A program made the position numbers and the translations under genes. Shown in pieces: positions 54,355 through 63,737 of a DNA stretch of 64,000 nucleotides. Origin of the DNA: an uncultured Eubacterium sp. (lineage in GTDB: Bacteria > Bacillota > Clostridia > Lachnospirales > Lachnospiraceae); NCBI GenBank assembly GCA_934338065.1, contig CAKRGX010000008.1:1-64000 (forward strand). Direction: 5' to 3'. Each line of letters starts with the position of its first letter. Position 1 is the first letter of the stretch. The notes under the pieces were generated by a model. That model worked only from the letters and a program-made list of their open reading frames with translations, searched no databases and was not told where the DNA came from.

Positions 54355-57192
54355 TTACCTTATAAATCCACTCTCTGTTGGCCCAAAGTATGATTCCGGT
54401 AAGTTTCCTTTATACAGAACCAGTTTCTGTATCACAACACCGGCTTCTACGCCGTAGATCTCTATGTTATGAACCCCTGGTTCCAACGTCATCATGTTCT
54501 CCCCATAATGACAATTATTCAAAACACCTTCTCCCCAGTCATGCTCTCTGCCATGTCCGCCGCCAATGTTATAATTTTCATCCAAAATAGTTTTAACAGC
54601 TGTTGCTTCTCCACCATCAACGGCTGCTGCATAACGCATGTTACGTCCATCTTCCAGATTATTCGTCGGCGAAGTGATCACACGCAGGGTATATGTTCCT
54701 CCCTCACGGATCAGCACACGATAAATAAGTGCCGGGGCCTGCCCGATATGATCAAAGTTTGTTCCGAGCGGATAAATTTTCATAGAAGATAATGTCTTGC
54801 CATACTCTGACAGATTCTCCCAACAAAATCCATCTTTTGCAATCGATTCAGCAAAATGCTCCGCTTCCATAGAAACAATTCCATCCGTCTCTACAAAAGT
54901 CATTTTTTCATATGCTGATGTATCAATGACAACTGCTCGTACCTTTACTTCTACTTTAGCACCGGCTGAACAGATTGTTACCACAGCCTCCATATCTTCC
55001 TTTAGCTTGCTCCAGTCAACAGATACCCGGTAGTCTGACACAGATGCAGGAAAAGACTCTGTTTTTTCTATCCTTACAGCCTCATTGTCACATGAAATCT
55101 CTACCGTCAGCTCTCTGTCAGCAGCATTGGCAATCCGGATACAGTAATTCTCCTGTCCCACATTAGTAAACTCAGGCAGCGAGATCATCCCCCCGCTTAC
55201 AAAAGCATCACCGTTTTCCACCAGAACAAGAAGTTTATCTTCTTCAGACGGTCTGCCCCCTACAACATCCGGATATTTCCACCCTTCATCGTTCCATGAA
55301 GTGAAACCAATATGTGCGGAGGACATCATGCCCTTCCACTTTCCATCCGCCATTTCCTCATTATAGTACTCCGTAAGCTTTTTATCGTACTCCTTGCACT
55401 GCGCGACCTTCTTCGCATAGTCCGCCGCTGCAGCGACATGGTTTTTGGCATAAAACTGATTTCTGGCTGAATACAGATTCATAAGCTGGACATTTGCCCC
55501 TGCAACTGCCGGATAATAAACAAGTCCAAAATAACTTGCCTTAGCCTCCTGTGGCAGTTTTTCATCCACAGCATCAGCCAGCGTCTTGATCTGATGGCAA
55601 AGCGCCGTCATCTTTTCATTTTCATCATAATGTGTGATATGATAAGTGTCCGGATACGTAACCTCCGGGCGGCGGTTTCCATGCATCCTTGTGTATGCTT
55701 TAAGGATGGAAACAATATCTTTTTTGACATCCTCATCTTCTACCAGACCGCCAAACTGCTGTTCCACCCATTTCTTAACAAAGATATCGGTCTCATTCGG
55801 ATGACGGATTCCCATGCCTTCATAATCATATGCAAGCGCCATATAATAAGATAATGGCAGCTCTTGCGGACGGATATCGCCAACATTTACAATCCATAGA
55901 TCACGGATACCATATTCATATGCCATGGTCAACTGCTCCCATACTTTCGGAAGCGGTGTAGAATTCACCCATTCATAAGATACCGGAGCACCGTGATAAT
56001 CAAAATGATAGTATAAGCCCCAGCCGGCTTTTCTATCTCTGTTTTCCTTCGTCGGCAGAGTACGCACATTAGCAAAATTATCATCCGAAAGAAGCAGGAT
56101 CGTATCGTCCAGCCCATCCCAGTCTTTCAGTCCCTGGATCCCATCTCCGCCATAGTAGTAGCCTTCCACTTCTTTATACAAAGCCAGCATCTGTGGCATA
56201 TCTTCGCAGCCCTTTGCACGGATGATTTCCTGCTGATCCGAAATAATCTTACGAAGCAGCTCGACATTTTCCTGTATGCCGGATCCCTCCGGCAGCATCG
56301 TCGTGTCCCGTTCTCCTCGCATGCCGATCGTAATCATATGTTTAAAGTTCTTGTTTCTCTCAACACCATCTTCCCAGTAACGATATAACCCTTCGCCATT
56401 CGTATAATAATTCCAATCTCTGCCATATCCGACATTGTTCGTATCCGTCTTAACCTTATCCCATTCTTCACTAGAACGCATCAGTGGTTCATGATGTGAA
56501 TTTCCGATTGTAATACCCAGCTCGGTTGCCAGCTTAACATTGGCAAGCGGATCGTCCTCACTGCCATCCAGACAAAGGGATGCCGACCACATCGCCGGCC
56601 AGAAGTAATTTCCCTTCAAACGAAGCAGCAGATCAAAAACCTGATCATAAAACTTCACATTAAAATCACCGAATGTATTCATGACAAAATTCCCCAGAGA
56701 TGGCCACTCATCATTCATAAAAAAACCTCTGAATCTGACGGATGGCTCTTTGGAAGAAAACTCAATCTCCCCACCGAACATTATATCCTTTTGTTTCTTC
56801 GGCTTCACATCGCCCCAGTATACCCATGGGGACACACCAATCTGTTCCGAAATGTGATACATACCATGAAGTGTTGATACTGTCTCCGTACCAATAATAA
56901 ATAACTTCTTTCCGCTCAGGCGGAGCGCGTAACTCTCACGCTTTCCCCTGATTGCTGTAATATCAAGTTCTCCTTTCGTGATCAATTCGTCAATCATCGG
57001 ATGCTGTCCAATCGTTCCCGGAATAATCTGAAATCCATCCGTCACAGAATCATCCAGCGAAGGCTCAACATCTGTCACCAGCTTAATATCTGCCTGCAGC
57101 TTATGTGCTACATGGGAAAGTCCGGCATAATCCGCAGCCTTCTTGTCAACCAGTATGCCTGCCGCTTTGTTTGCTTTTACCAATTCAAACAT
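54355..57192 (-). CDS. GH115 alpha-glucuronidase
   Basis: 945 aa, no signal peptide. Releases (4-O-methyl-)glucuronic acid from internal or terminal xylose of xylan fragments. GH115 features: KKLFIIGTETVSTLHGMYHISEQIGVSPWVYWGDV, then FFMNDEWPSLGNFV, LKGNYFWPAMWSASLC, LGITIGNSHHEPLMRSSEEW, YYHFDYHGAPVSYEWVNSTPLPKVWEQL, and a C-terminal carbohydrate-binding-like domain (MEAEHFAES...GVVIQKLVLYKG). It lies 24 bases after uxaC, forming a glucuronate release-and-use pair. Intracellular location implies uptake of aldouronic acids. Confidence 0.92.
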   Translation of the reverse strand: MFELVKANKAAGILVDKKAADYAGLSHVAHKLQADIKLVTDVEPSLDDSVTDGFQIIPGTIGQHPMIDELITKGELDITAIRGKRESYALRLSGKKLFIIGTETVSTLHGMYHISEQIGVSPWVYWGDVKPKKQKDIMFGGEIEFSSKEPSVRFRGFFMNDEWPSLGNFVMNTFGDFNVKFYDQVFDLLLRLKGNYFWPAMWSASLCLDGSEDDPLANVKLATELGITIGNSHHEPLMRSSEEWDKVKTDTNNVGYGRDWNYYTNGEGLYRYWEDGVERNKNFKHMITIGMRGERDTTMLPEGSGIQENVELLRKIISDQQEIIRAKGCEDMPQMLALYKEVEGYYYGGDGIQGLKDWDGLDDTILLLSDDNFANVRTLPTKENRDRKAGWGLYYHFDYHGAPVSYEWVNSTPLPKVWEQLTMAYEYGIRDLWIVNVGDIRPQELPLSYYMALAYDYEGMGIRHPNETDIFVKKWVEQQFGGLVEDEDVKKDIVSILKAYTRMHGNRRPEVTYPDTYHITHYDENEKMTALCHQIKTLADAVDEKLPQEAKASYFGLVYYPAVAGANVQLMNLYSARNQFYAKNHVAAAADYAKKVAQCKEYDKKLTEYYNEEMADGKWKGMMSSAHIGFTSWNDEGWKYPDVVGGRPSEEDKLLVLVENGDAFVSGGMISLPEFTNVGQENYCIRIANAADRELTVEISCDNEAVRIEKTESFPASVSDYRVSVDWSKLKEDMEAVVTICSAGAKVEVKVRAVVIDTSAYEKMTFVETDGIVSMEAEHFAESIAKDGFCWENLSEYGKTLSSMKIYPLGTNFDHIGQAPALIYRVLIREGGTYTLRVITSPTNNLEDGRNMRYAAAVDGGEATAVKTILDENYNIGGGHGREHDWGEGVLNNCHYGENMMTLEPGVHNIEIYGVEAGVVIQKLVLYKGNLPESYFGPTESGFIR

Positions 57193-57216
57193 CTTTCTCT
57201 AATTCCTTTCTTCGTA

Positions 57217-58623
57217 TTATAAATCAAAGCCAAAATAACGCACCGCATTGTAATAAGAAATATTTTTCACAATCTCTCCCAGCAGATCATAATCCTCCGG
57301 ATATTCACCGTTCTCAACAAGATTTCCTATGTAATTGCACAAAATACGGCGAAAATACTCATGACGCGGGTAGGAAATAAAGCTTCTTGAATCCGTGAGC
57401 ATACCGATGAAATTACCAAGCAGACTAAGAGATGCGAGTGACTTCATATGCTCTTCCATTCCATACTTGTGATCATTGAACCACCATGCTGCACCTTGCT
57501 GTATCTTGCCTCTGGCATCTTCATTTTGAAAGCAGCCGATCATAGTACCGATCAATGCGTTATCAGTCGGATTCAAAGAATACAGAATTGTCTTGGGAAG
57601 ATTGCCTTCCTTGTTCAATGCATTCATAAAGTCTGCAACATCAGCAGCAAATCCTTTGGGATTGATACAGTCAATTCCTGCATTTGCCCCTGCACTCTGA
57701 AATACAATTTCATTATTTTCACGCTTAGCACCATAATGAAGCTGCATTGCCCAGCCTCTCTTCTTATACTCAGCTCCCAGGAACAGCATAACCATGGTCC
57801 GATACTGCTTACACTCTTCTTCGGTCAGGACAGCACCCGCAAGGCCCTTTCTAACAAGCTCCTCTTCCGCTTCCTCAGATATCGGACAGAACTCGGCATA
57901 GTCCAGTCCATGATCCGATAGACAACAGCCTCTCTCGGAAAAATAATCCAATCGTGCCATAAGCGCCTGTTTCAATGTTGTAAAATCAACAATCTTTACC
58001 CCGCTGACTTTTGCAAGCTTGTTCATGTACTCTGTAAATCCTTCTTTTTCCGGACTCATTACCAGATCCGGTCTCCATGCAGGGAGAACCTTCACATCAA
58101 AGTCAGGATCGGCTGCGATTGCCTCATGATAATGCAGATCATCAATTGGATCATCCGTTGTACATACAAGTGTCACCCCTGACATCCGGATCAGATTTCT
58201 CGCTGACATCTCAGGTTTTGCTAATATTTCATTACATTTATCGTAAATTTCTTTCCAATTTTTCTCCGATAATGTTTCATAAATACCAAAATAACGTTGA
58301 AGTTCCAGATGGCACCAATGGTACATCGGATTGCCTATGCAGTTTGGCAGGGCCTTTGCAAAAGCATGGAATTTTTCCTCATCTGCCGCATCGCCTGTTA
58401 TATATTTCTCAGGAACACCATTAGACCTCATGACACGCCATTTGTAGTGATCTGCCCCCAGCCACAACTGTGTCATATTTTTAAAATGAATATCTTCTGC
58501 TATTTCCTGCGGAACAAGATGGCAGTGATAATCCAGCACCGGAACCTGCTCTGCATATTCATGATACAACTTCTTTGCCACTTCTGTCTGAAGTAAAAAA
58601 TCTTTATCCATAAATGGTTTCAT
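57217..58623 (-). CDS. uxaC: glucuronate isomerase
   Basis: 468 aa. Interconverts D-glucuronate/D-fructuronate (and galacturonate/tagaturonate), the first step after release by GH115. Begins MKPFMDKDFLLQTEVAKKLYHEYA, metal-binding DYHCHL near residue 34, and PAWRPD, then a C-terminal region ending YNAVRYFGFDL typical of UxaC. First gene of the unit; promoter with a palindromic operator-like site at 58652-58692. uxuA/uxuB are not in the window. Confidence 0.96.
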   Translation of the reverse strand: MKPFMDKDFLLQTEVAKKLYHEYAEQVPVLDYHCHLVPQEIAEDIHFKNMTQLWLGADHYKWRVMRSNGVPEKYITGDAADEEKFHAFAKALPNCIGNPMYHWCHLELQRYFGIYETLSEKNWKEIYDKCNEILAKPEMSARNLIRMSGVTLVCTTDDPIDDLHYHEAIAADPDFDVKVLPAWRPDLVMSPEKEGFTEYMNKLAKVSGVKIVDFTTLKQALMARLDYFSERGCCLSDHGLDYAEFCPISEEAEEELVRKGLAGAVLTEEECKQYRTMVMLFLGAEYKKRGWAMQLHYGAKRENNEIVFQSAGANAGIDCINPKGFAADVADFMNALNKEGNLPKTILYSLNPTDNALIGTMIGCFQNEDARGKIQQGAAWWFNDHKYGMEEHMKSLASLSLLGNFIGMLTDSRSFISYPRHEYFRRILCNYIGNLVENGEYPEDYDLLGEIVKNISYYNAVRYFGFDL

Positions 58624-58651
58624 TGATCGACAACCTCCTCATATCCATATT

Positions 58652-58692
58652 GCGTTAACGTTTATTTTATCATATAATGTTTTCATAAACAA
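58652..58692 (-). promoter_or_regulatory. uxaC promoter with CGTTAACG operator-like site
   Basis: Minus-strand TTGTTT (58687-58692), 17 nt, TAAAAT (58664-58669), followed by the palindrome CGTTAACG (58653-58660) at the expected transcript start. AAACGTTAACGC resembles LacI-family sites and partly fits cre; a glucuronate-responsive LacI-type or CcpA control is possible. Confidence 0.5.
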
Positions 58693-58724
58693 GGGAGATC
58701 ATATTTTTTTGAAAGGAGAAACCT

Positions 58725-60530
58725 ATGCCAATAATCAGTAATAATGTACAAAATAACGGTGGTGGCTCCACGCCCTCCGGCATACGCCCGCAGACACGCA
58801 CATACCGTTCCGGCAACAGTACGCTGACACTGCGGGAAGGGCAGACCTTAAAGGGCGTTGTCAGTGACATTCATGGCAATGAGATCACACTGTCCATGGA
58901 GGATGGTTCTTCTTTCACAGGAAAACTTCCTGATGCCAACCGCTACTCCATCGGGCAGAAAGCAGCCTTTCAGATCACTCAGTTAAGTGATAACACTATT
59001 TATATGAAAACAACAACCGGCGCTTATCTGCTGGACATGGAAGATACCGTTGAGCAGGCGCTGGAAGAAGCAAATCTTCCCAAATCAAGTAGAAATCTTG
59101 ATGTGGTACGAAGTCTGCTACAGAATCAGCAGTCTATCAGCCGTGAAAATATCATGACATCCATACAACTCTGTGCCAAATACCCGGAGGCTGATGTTAA
59201 CGCCGTGATCACAATGAAACACCTGGGACTCCCTATGACCGGGTCCTCTGTAAGACAATTTGAGAACTATCAGAACCAGACTCACCAGCTATTATATAAA
59301 ATGGATACTCTCAGCGATTCGATTGAGGATATGCTGCAGTCGATCGGCTCACAAGTCCCACGCCTTGCCGGAGAAGTCGGCTCAAAGCTTCTGAATCTGA
59401 TCCTGGATGGTAATCCTTCCCTGGAAGAACAACAGCTCACGATAAAACTGGCAGAAAATAAAACGGACGATACTGTGATGGAAGGGAACGAGGACGAGAC
59501 CGCCTCTTCTGCCAGTGCAAAAGAAGCACCGGCTAATGATACGGCAACTGCCGCTGAACAAGCTGCTGATGCCGGCAGTTCTGCCACTGAAAGCACCGGG
59601 CCGCTCGCACGTATGCGTCAGTTGTTCATTGCCATTACCGATGGCAGTATGGCAGCCCGTAACGCAATGGCAGAATCCGGAATGACAGAAGATTACCGAA
59701 CACCATTCATTCACGAACAGATAGGTTTTAACCTCTCGCCGGAAGAACGAACAGAATTTAACCGGCAGATTGCGGAGCTCCCTCTGTCTGAAAACTTAAA
59801 ACAGGCAATTGCCGAAGGATCCGCTACCAACCGTGAACTTCTAACCCAATTGCAAACATTATTTCCTGACATGCCGGAGGAACAGGCAGGAAAACTGATT
59901 GCTTCAAAGGCTTTTCAAAAAATAGTAAAAGGGCAGCTTATGACCAACTGGACCGTATCTCCGGAGCAGCTAAAAGAAGAAGGCGCTATGAAAAAATTAT
60001 ATGATACCCTGTCCCGTCAATTGGACAACCTAAGCCATTTCAGTGAACGGGTATTGGGAAGAGATCTCTTCCGGGATGTATCGCAGAATGCTTCTGATAT
60101 GAGTGAAAATATGAATTTTATGAAGACGCTTAACCAGACAATCCAGTATATCCAGCTTCCTCTAAAGCTGCAAAATCAAACATCACACGGCGAACTCTAT
60201 GTCATGACAAAAAAAGAGGCGTTAAAGAAAAACGCAAAGGACCTGAAAGTTCTTCTGCATCTGGATATGGATTATCTTGGCTCCCTGGATATACATATAA
60301 CCAGGGAAAATACGGCTGTATCTACAAAATTTTTTGTTTCATCCGAACAAACTCTCCATCTGCTGGAGCGGAATATAGAGCTTCTACAGGACGCCATAAA
60401 TAACCAGGGGTATGCTTTTCACTCTGAATTTGCCGTGAAGAACAAAAAAACGAATGTGGTAAAAGATTTTGTGAGTACCGAAGCACCTGTAGGTGATATC
60501 AAACGATATAACTTTGACTTACGTGCCTAA
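58725..60530 (+). CDS. FliK-like protein (flagellar hook-length control type C-terminus)
   Basis: 601 aa with an ideal RBS (AAAGGAG, 6 nt). N-terminal soluble domain with a small beta barrel (LKGVVSDIHGNEITLSMEDGSSFTGKLP), helical middle, Ala/Thr/Glu-rich linker (about residues 255-290), and a C-terminal domain resembling Flg_hook: IQLPLKLQNQTSHGELYVMTKK, then VLLHLDMDYLGSLDIHITRENTAVSTKFFVSSEQTLHLLERNIELLQDAINNQGY (in pieces). No other flagellar gene is near. It may be a true hook-length protein encoded away from the main locus, or a repurposed relative. Its end overlaps the convergent PqqD-like gene by 4 bases. Confidence 0.75.
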   Translation: MPIISNNVQNNGGGSTPSGIRPQTRTYRSGNSTLTLREGQTLKGVVSDIHGNEITLSMEDGSSFTGKLPDANRYSIGQKAAFQITQLSDNTIYMKTTTGAYLLDMEDTVEQALEEANLPKSSRNLDVVRSLLQNQQSISRENIMTSIQLCAKYPEADVNAVITMKHLGLPMTGSSVRQFENYQNQTHQLLYKMDTLSDSIEDMLQSIGSQVPRLAGEVGSKLLNLILDGNPSLEEQQLTIKLAENKTDDTVMEGNEDETASSASAKEAPANDTATAAEQAADAGSSATESTGPLARMRQLFIAITDGSMAARNAMAESGMTEDYRTPFIHEQIGFNLSPEERTEFNRQIAELPLSENLKQAIAEGSATNRELLTQLQTLFPDMPEEQAGKLIASKAFQKIVKGQLMTNWTVSPEQLKEEGAMKKLYDTLSRQLDNLSHFSERVLGRDLFRDVSQNASDMSENMNFMKTLNQTIQYIQLPLKLQNQTSHGELYVMTKKEALKKNAKDLKVLLHLDMDYLGSLDIHITRENTAVSTKFFVSSEQTLHLLERNIELLQDAINNQGYAFHSEFAVKNKKTNVVKDFVSTEAPVGDIKRYNFDLRA

Positions 60531-60865
60531 CGATAAGGTGAGACTTCAACAAATCCATATTCCTCAAGGTTTCTCATATACTGCAATAGCCGGGGATATA
60601 GCGGTTCTGCCTGAACACCAAACCTTTTTTTCACCAGATCAGCAATGTCCCCGATCGTGTGCTGTCCGTCCATAAGCGGCCAGATAAAATTGCCAAAAGA
60701 ATCTAAATGCACCTGCGTAACACGTGGCTTGCGAAGCAGCTTTTGTGCCAGCCAGTGAACGATTCCTTTATTTGTCTGCAGTATTGTCACGTTTTCTGCC
60801 TCATCTACAACATACAGGGTTTCCTTTCTCCTCGGAATATAGTCAAGATAATTTTCACTTTCCAT
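60527..60865 (-). CDS. PqqD-family protein (RiPP-recognition-element fold)
   Basis: 112 aa. The C-terminal half fits the PqqD fold: FGNFIWPLMDGQHTIGDIADLVKKRFGVQAEPLYPRLLQYMRNLEEYGFVE (two pieces). The N-terminal 50 residues (YIPRRKETLYVVDEAENVTILQTNKGIVHWLAQKLLRKPRVTQVHLD) form an extra strand-rich part. PqqD-like domains bind peptides. Its start overlaps the end of the OPT transporter gene by 11 bases, so the two are coupled. No radical SAM enzyme or precursor peptide is seen near it. Confidence 0.85.
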   Translation of the reverse strand: MESENYLDYIPRRKETLYVVDEAENVTILQTNKGIVHWLAQKLLRKPRVTQVHLDSFGNFIWPLMDGQHTIGDIADLVKKRFGVQAEPLYPRLLQYMRNLEEYGFVEVSPYR

Positions 60866-62756
60866 TCTTTTCCTTTCTTTTCAAAGGAAGTGAAAAAAAC
60901 AAAATACTTCCCATCATAAGGATCAATACGATCAAACTGCCTGCCCAGCCGCTGTCAAAAGAAACCATATTCTCCATTTCTCCTGTCCATCCGGCGACAG
61001 CCATTAGAGCCAGTAAGATTCCAACCAGTCCTTCTCCCGCGATCATTCCTGAGCAGAATAAGATTCCGCCTCCGGCTTGCCTCTCCATCTGATTCGAACT
61101 CCACTTTTCTACAAAATAACGCAAAAGGCCTCCCAGCATGATGGAAGAAGATAATTCCAAGGGCAGATAGAGTCCGATGGCAACCGGCAGCACAGGGATT
61201 CCAAGTATCTCTATGGCAAGAGCAGTAAAAATCCCGATAAAAATAAGTCCCCAGGGCAGATTTCCTCCCATCACCCCTTCAGTTATCATACGCATCAACG
61301 TCGCCTGAGGCGCAGCAAGTTCCTCCGATCCAAATCCCCATGCCTGATTCAATAACATCAGCACAGCACCTATTGATGCTGCCGAGACAACAACTCCAAT
61401 CAGCTCACCAATCTGTTGTTTTCTCGGTGTTGCCCCCAGAATGTACCCCGTCTTCAGATCCTGTGAGGTGTCTCCTGCCATTGCTGCTACAATGCATATT
61501 ACAGAACCAATCGCAATCGCACCGACCATACCTTGAATTCCTGTCATTCCGGTCAACTTTAACACCAACGTAGAAAAAAGAAGCGTTGCGATCGCCATCC
61601 CGGACACAGGATTATTACTGCTTCCTACCAGCCCGACCATACGGGAAGACACCGTAGCAAAGAAAAAACCAAAAACAACGATCAATATGGCACCAACCAG
61701 TGACACCGGGATTGGTGGCAGCAGCCAGAGCGCCAGGATCAATAAAAGAATACCGCCAAGAACAAACCGTACATCGAGTTCCTTTTGTGTCCGCATTGTT
61801 TTGTCAACAGCTACATCTTTTTTTAACCCCTTAAGCGCATCTCGAAATGTTGTAATAATAAGGGGCAGTGCTTTGATCAGACTTACAATTCCTCCCGCCG
61901 CAACCGCTCCGGCTCCTATATAGCGGATATAACTCCCCCAGAGCGCACTTGCTCCTCCTTCCGCAGCCATCTGGCTTATCGTGACATCACCAGGATACAG
62001 GATGGTAGAACCGCCAAAAATTGCGATGGAAGGAATAAGGACAAACCATCCGATCAATCCTCCGGCAAACATATACGAAGCAATCTTTACTCCACAAATA
62101 TATCCCACACTGAGCAGTGCCGGATACACCTGTACCGCAAAGATAGTTTTCATAAACTGAACCGGTACTTGCAGTACGCCCGGCACAATTTTAATCCCAT
62201 CTACAATGAACTTAAATCCGGCAGACAGCCCCATTCCGGCAAATACGGTCTTAGCCTGTGAGCCCTCTCTTTCTCCCGCCAGCAAAACTTCCGCACAAGC
62301 GGTTCCTTCCGGGTAGGGAAGGACTCCATGTTCCTTTACGATCAACGCATTTCGAAGCGGGACCATGAACAATACACCGAGGATTCCCCCAGCCAATGCG
62401 ATTACGGTAATCGTACCTACTCCCGGCATGTCCGTCTTACCTTCATTTGCCCATAAAAATAAGGCAGGCAGGGTAAAAATAGCCCCTGCTGCCAGAGATT
62501 CTCCTGCAGAACCGATCGTCTGCACCATATTACTCTCTAAAATAGAGTCTTTTTTCATTACAACACGGATTATTCCCATCGAAATAACGGCTGCCGGAAT
62601 GGATGCCGATACCGTCATCCCCACGCGCAGTCCCAGATAAGCGTTTGCCGCTCCAAAAACAATGGCAAGTAAAATACCAATAATAATTGATGTCACCGTA
62701 AATTCGGATGTAATTTTCTCCGCCGGAATATACGGTCTGAACTCTTTCTCATCCAT
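60855..62756 (-). CDS. OPT-family oligopeptide transporter
   Basis: 633-aa membrane protein with about 14-16 hydrophobic helices. OPT features: IGILLAIVFGAANAYLGLRVGMTVSASIPAAVISMGI at the N-terminus, YPEGTACAEVL (the classic OPT motif), and GLVGSSNNPVSGMAI. It imports small peptides or metal-chelate compounds. It begins 53 bases after the DUF1002 gene and overlaps the PqqD-like gene. Confidence 0.93.
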   Translation of the reverse strand: MDEKEFRPYIPAEKITSEFTVTSIIIGILLAIVFGAANAYLGLRVGMTVSASIPAAVISMGIIRVVMKKDSILESNMVQTIGSAGESLAAGAIFTLPALFLWANEGKTDMPGVGTITVIALAGGILGVLFMVPLRNALIVKEHGVLPYPEGTACAEVLLAGEREGSQAKTVFAGMGLSAGFKFIVDGIKIVPGVLQVPVQFMKTIFAVQVYPALLSVGYICGVKIASYMFAGGLIGWFVLIPSIAIFGGSTILYPGDVTISQMAAEGGASALWGSYIRYIGAGAVAAGGIVSLIKALPLIITTFRDALKGLKKDVAVDKTMRTQKELDVRFVLGGILLLILALWLLPPIPVSLVGAILIVVFGFFFATVSSRMVGLVGSSNNPVSGMAIATLLFSTLVLKLTGMTGIQGMVGAIAIGSVICIVAAMAGDTSQDLKTGYILGATPRKQQIGELIGVVVSAASIGAVLMLLNQAWGFGSEELAAPQATLMRMITEGVMGGNLPWGLIFIGIFTALAIEILGIPVLPVAIGLYLPLELSSSIMLGGLLRYFVEKWSSNQMERQAGGGILFCSGMIAGEGLVGILLALMAVAGWTGEMENMVSFDSGWAGSLIVLILMMGSILFFSLPLKRKEKNGK

Positions 62757-62809
62757 ACACTCTCTCCTTTGGAGAATATAGTACCCGTTTTGTAAAAAAA
62801 TATGTAAAA

Positions 62810-63715
62810 CTATTTAAATAATCCTTTGAAAAAATTTACCAGCGCATCCCATATCTTAGAAAAGAAGTCACCTATTTTACTTAGCATGCCACTGGCATCA
62901 TCCAGATCAACCCCCATATCTTTAAGCTTGCCGTAAACATCTTTGGCCTGTTCCTTAATATGATCCAGATTCAGGTCAAGTCCACTGATCTTCTGCATCA
63001 GGGAAACCATTTTCTCCTTCATGCCATCACTGAGCGTAACATCAAAGTCCTTTGCTGTATCGTCAATCGCTTTTTTAATATCTTCTTCACTTGTGAGATT
63101 CTCGCTCACAACTTTATTTTTCAGAGTGGCAACAAAGTTGGCAGCCTCTTCCTTTCCAATAGCCTCACCCAATTCACCGGTAACTACAAGCTCATTGGTA
63201 GCAGCATCGGATTTGTCTTTATCTACTGTCTCGCCAGTCATCGTTGCATAAGCCTTCATTGCGCCTACCAGCGCAGCCGTACCCGATAACTTAAAAGGGC
63301 CTGCCACCGTCACTTTGGCATCCTCAATTCCTGCTGTAACAAGAGCGTTTGTATACATCTCCTCGGTACAAAAAGAAATATTATGCGCCTCAACTTCAAT
63401 GCCGCTCCCCTCATCTGCTTCTTCAATCATTACAGAGGAAAGCGCACGGCTGCCAATGACACTTGACGCCAGATATTCATCCAGATATTTGTGTTCATCG
63501 GCATTTGTAACTTCAATCGTCTCATAATCCGCAAGTTCTTCCTGTGTAACACCAAGCTGGCGAAGAACCTCTTTCTTCTCCTTTGCACTGAGATCTGCAC
63601 CAAATGCAATAAACGGCTTTACGGATACAGAATCAGCCCGCGAAACATTCACGGGAACAAGACTCAATGCAAAAGCCATCAGCCCTGCTATCAATGACAT
63701 GATCGTTTTTTTCAA
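62810..63715 (-). CDS. secreted DUF1002 protein
   Basis: 301 aa. Signal peptide (MKKTIMSLIAGLMAFALSLVPVNVSRA), then a domain starting VKPFIAFGADLSAKEKKEVLRQLGV and VIGSRALSSVMIEEADEGSGIEVE, typical of DUF1002 (Bacillus YpuA-like). The C-terminus is an amphipathic helical tail ending DALVNFFKGLFK. It starts with TTG. Function unknown; YpuA-like proteins are linked to the cell surface. It lies 22 bases after dapL. Confidence 0.9.
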   Translation of the reverse strand: MKKTIMSLIAGLMAFALSLVPVNVSRADSVSVKPFIAFGADLSAKEKKEVLRQLGVTQEELADYETIEVTNADEHKYLDEYLASSVIGSRALSSVMIEEADEGSGIEVEAHNISFCTEEMYTNALVTAGIEDAKVTVAGPFKLSGTAALVGAMKAYATMTGETVDKDKSDAATNELVVTGELGEAIGKEEAANFVATLKNKVVSENLTSEEDIKKAIDDTAKDFDVTLSDGMKEKMVSLMQKISGLDLNLDHIKEQAKDVYGKLKDMGVDLDDASGMLSKIGDFFSKIWDALVNFFKGLFK

Positions 63716-63737
63716 AGAATCACCCGACTTTCCTTTT

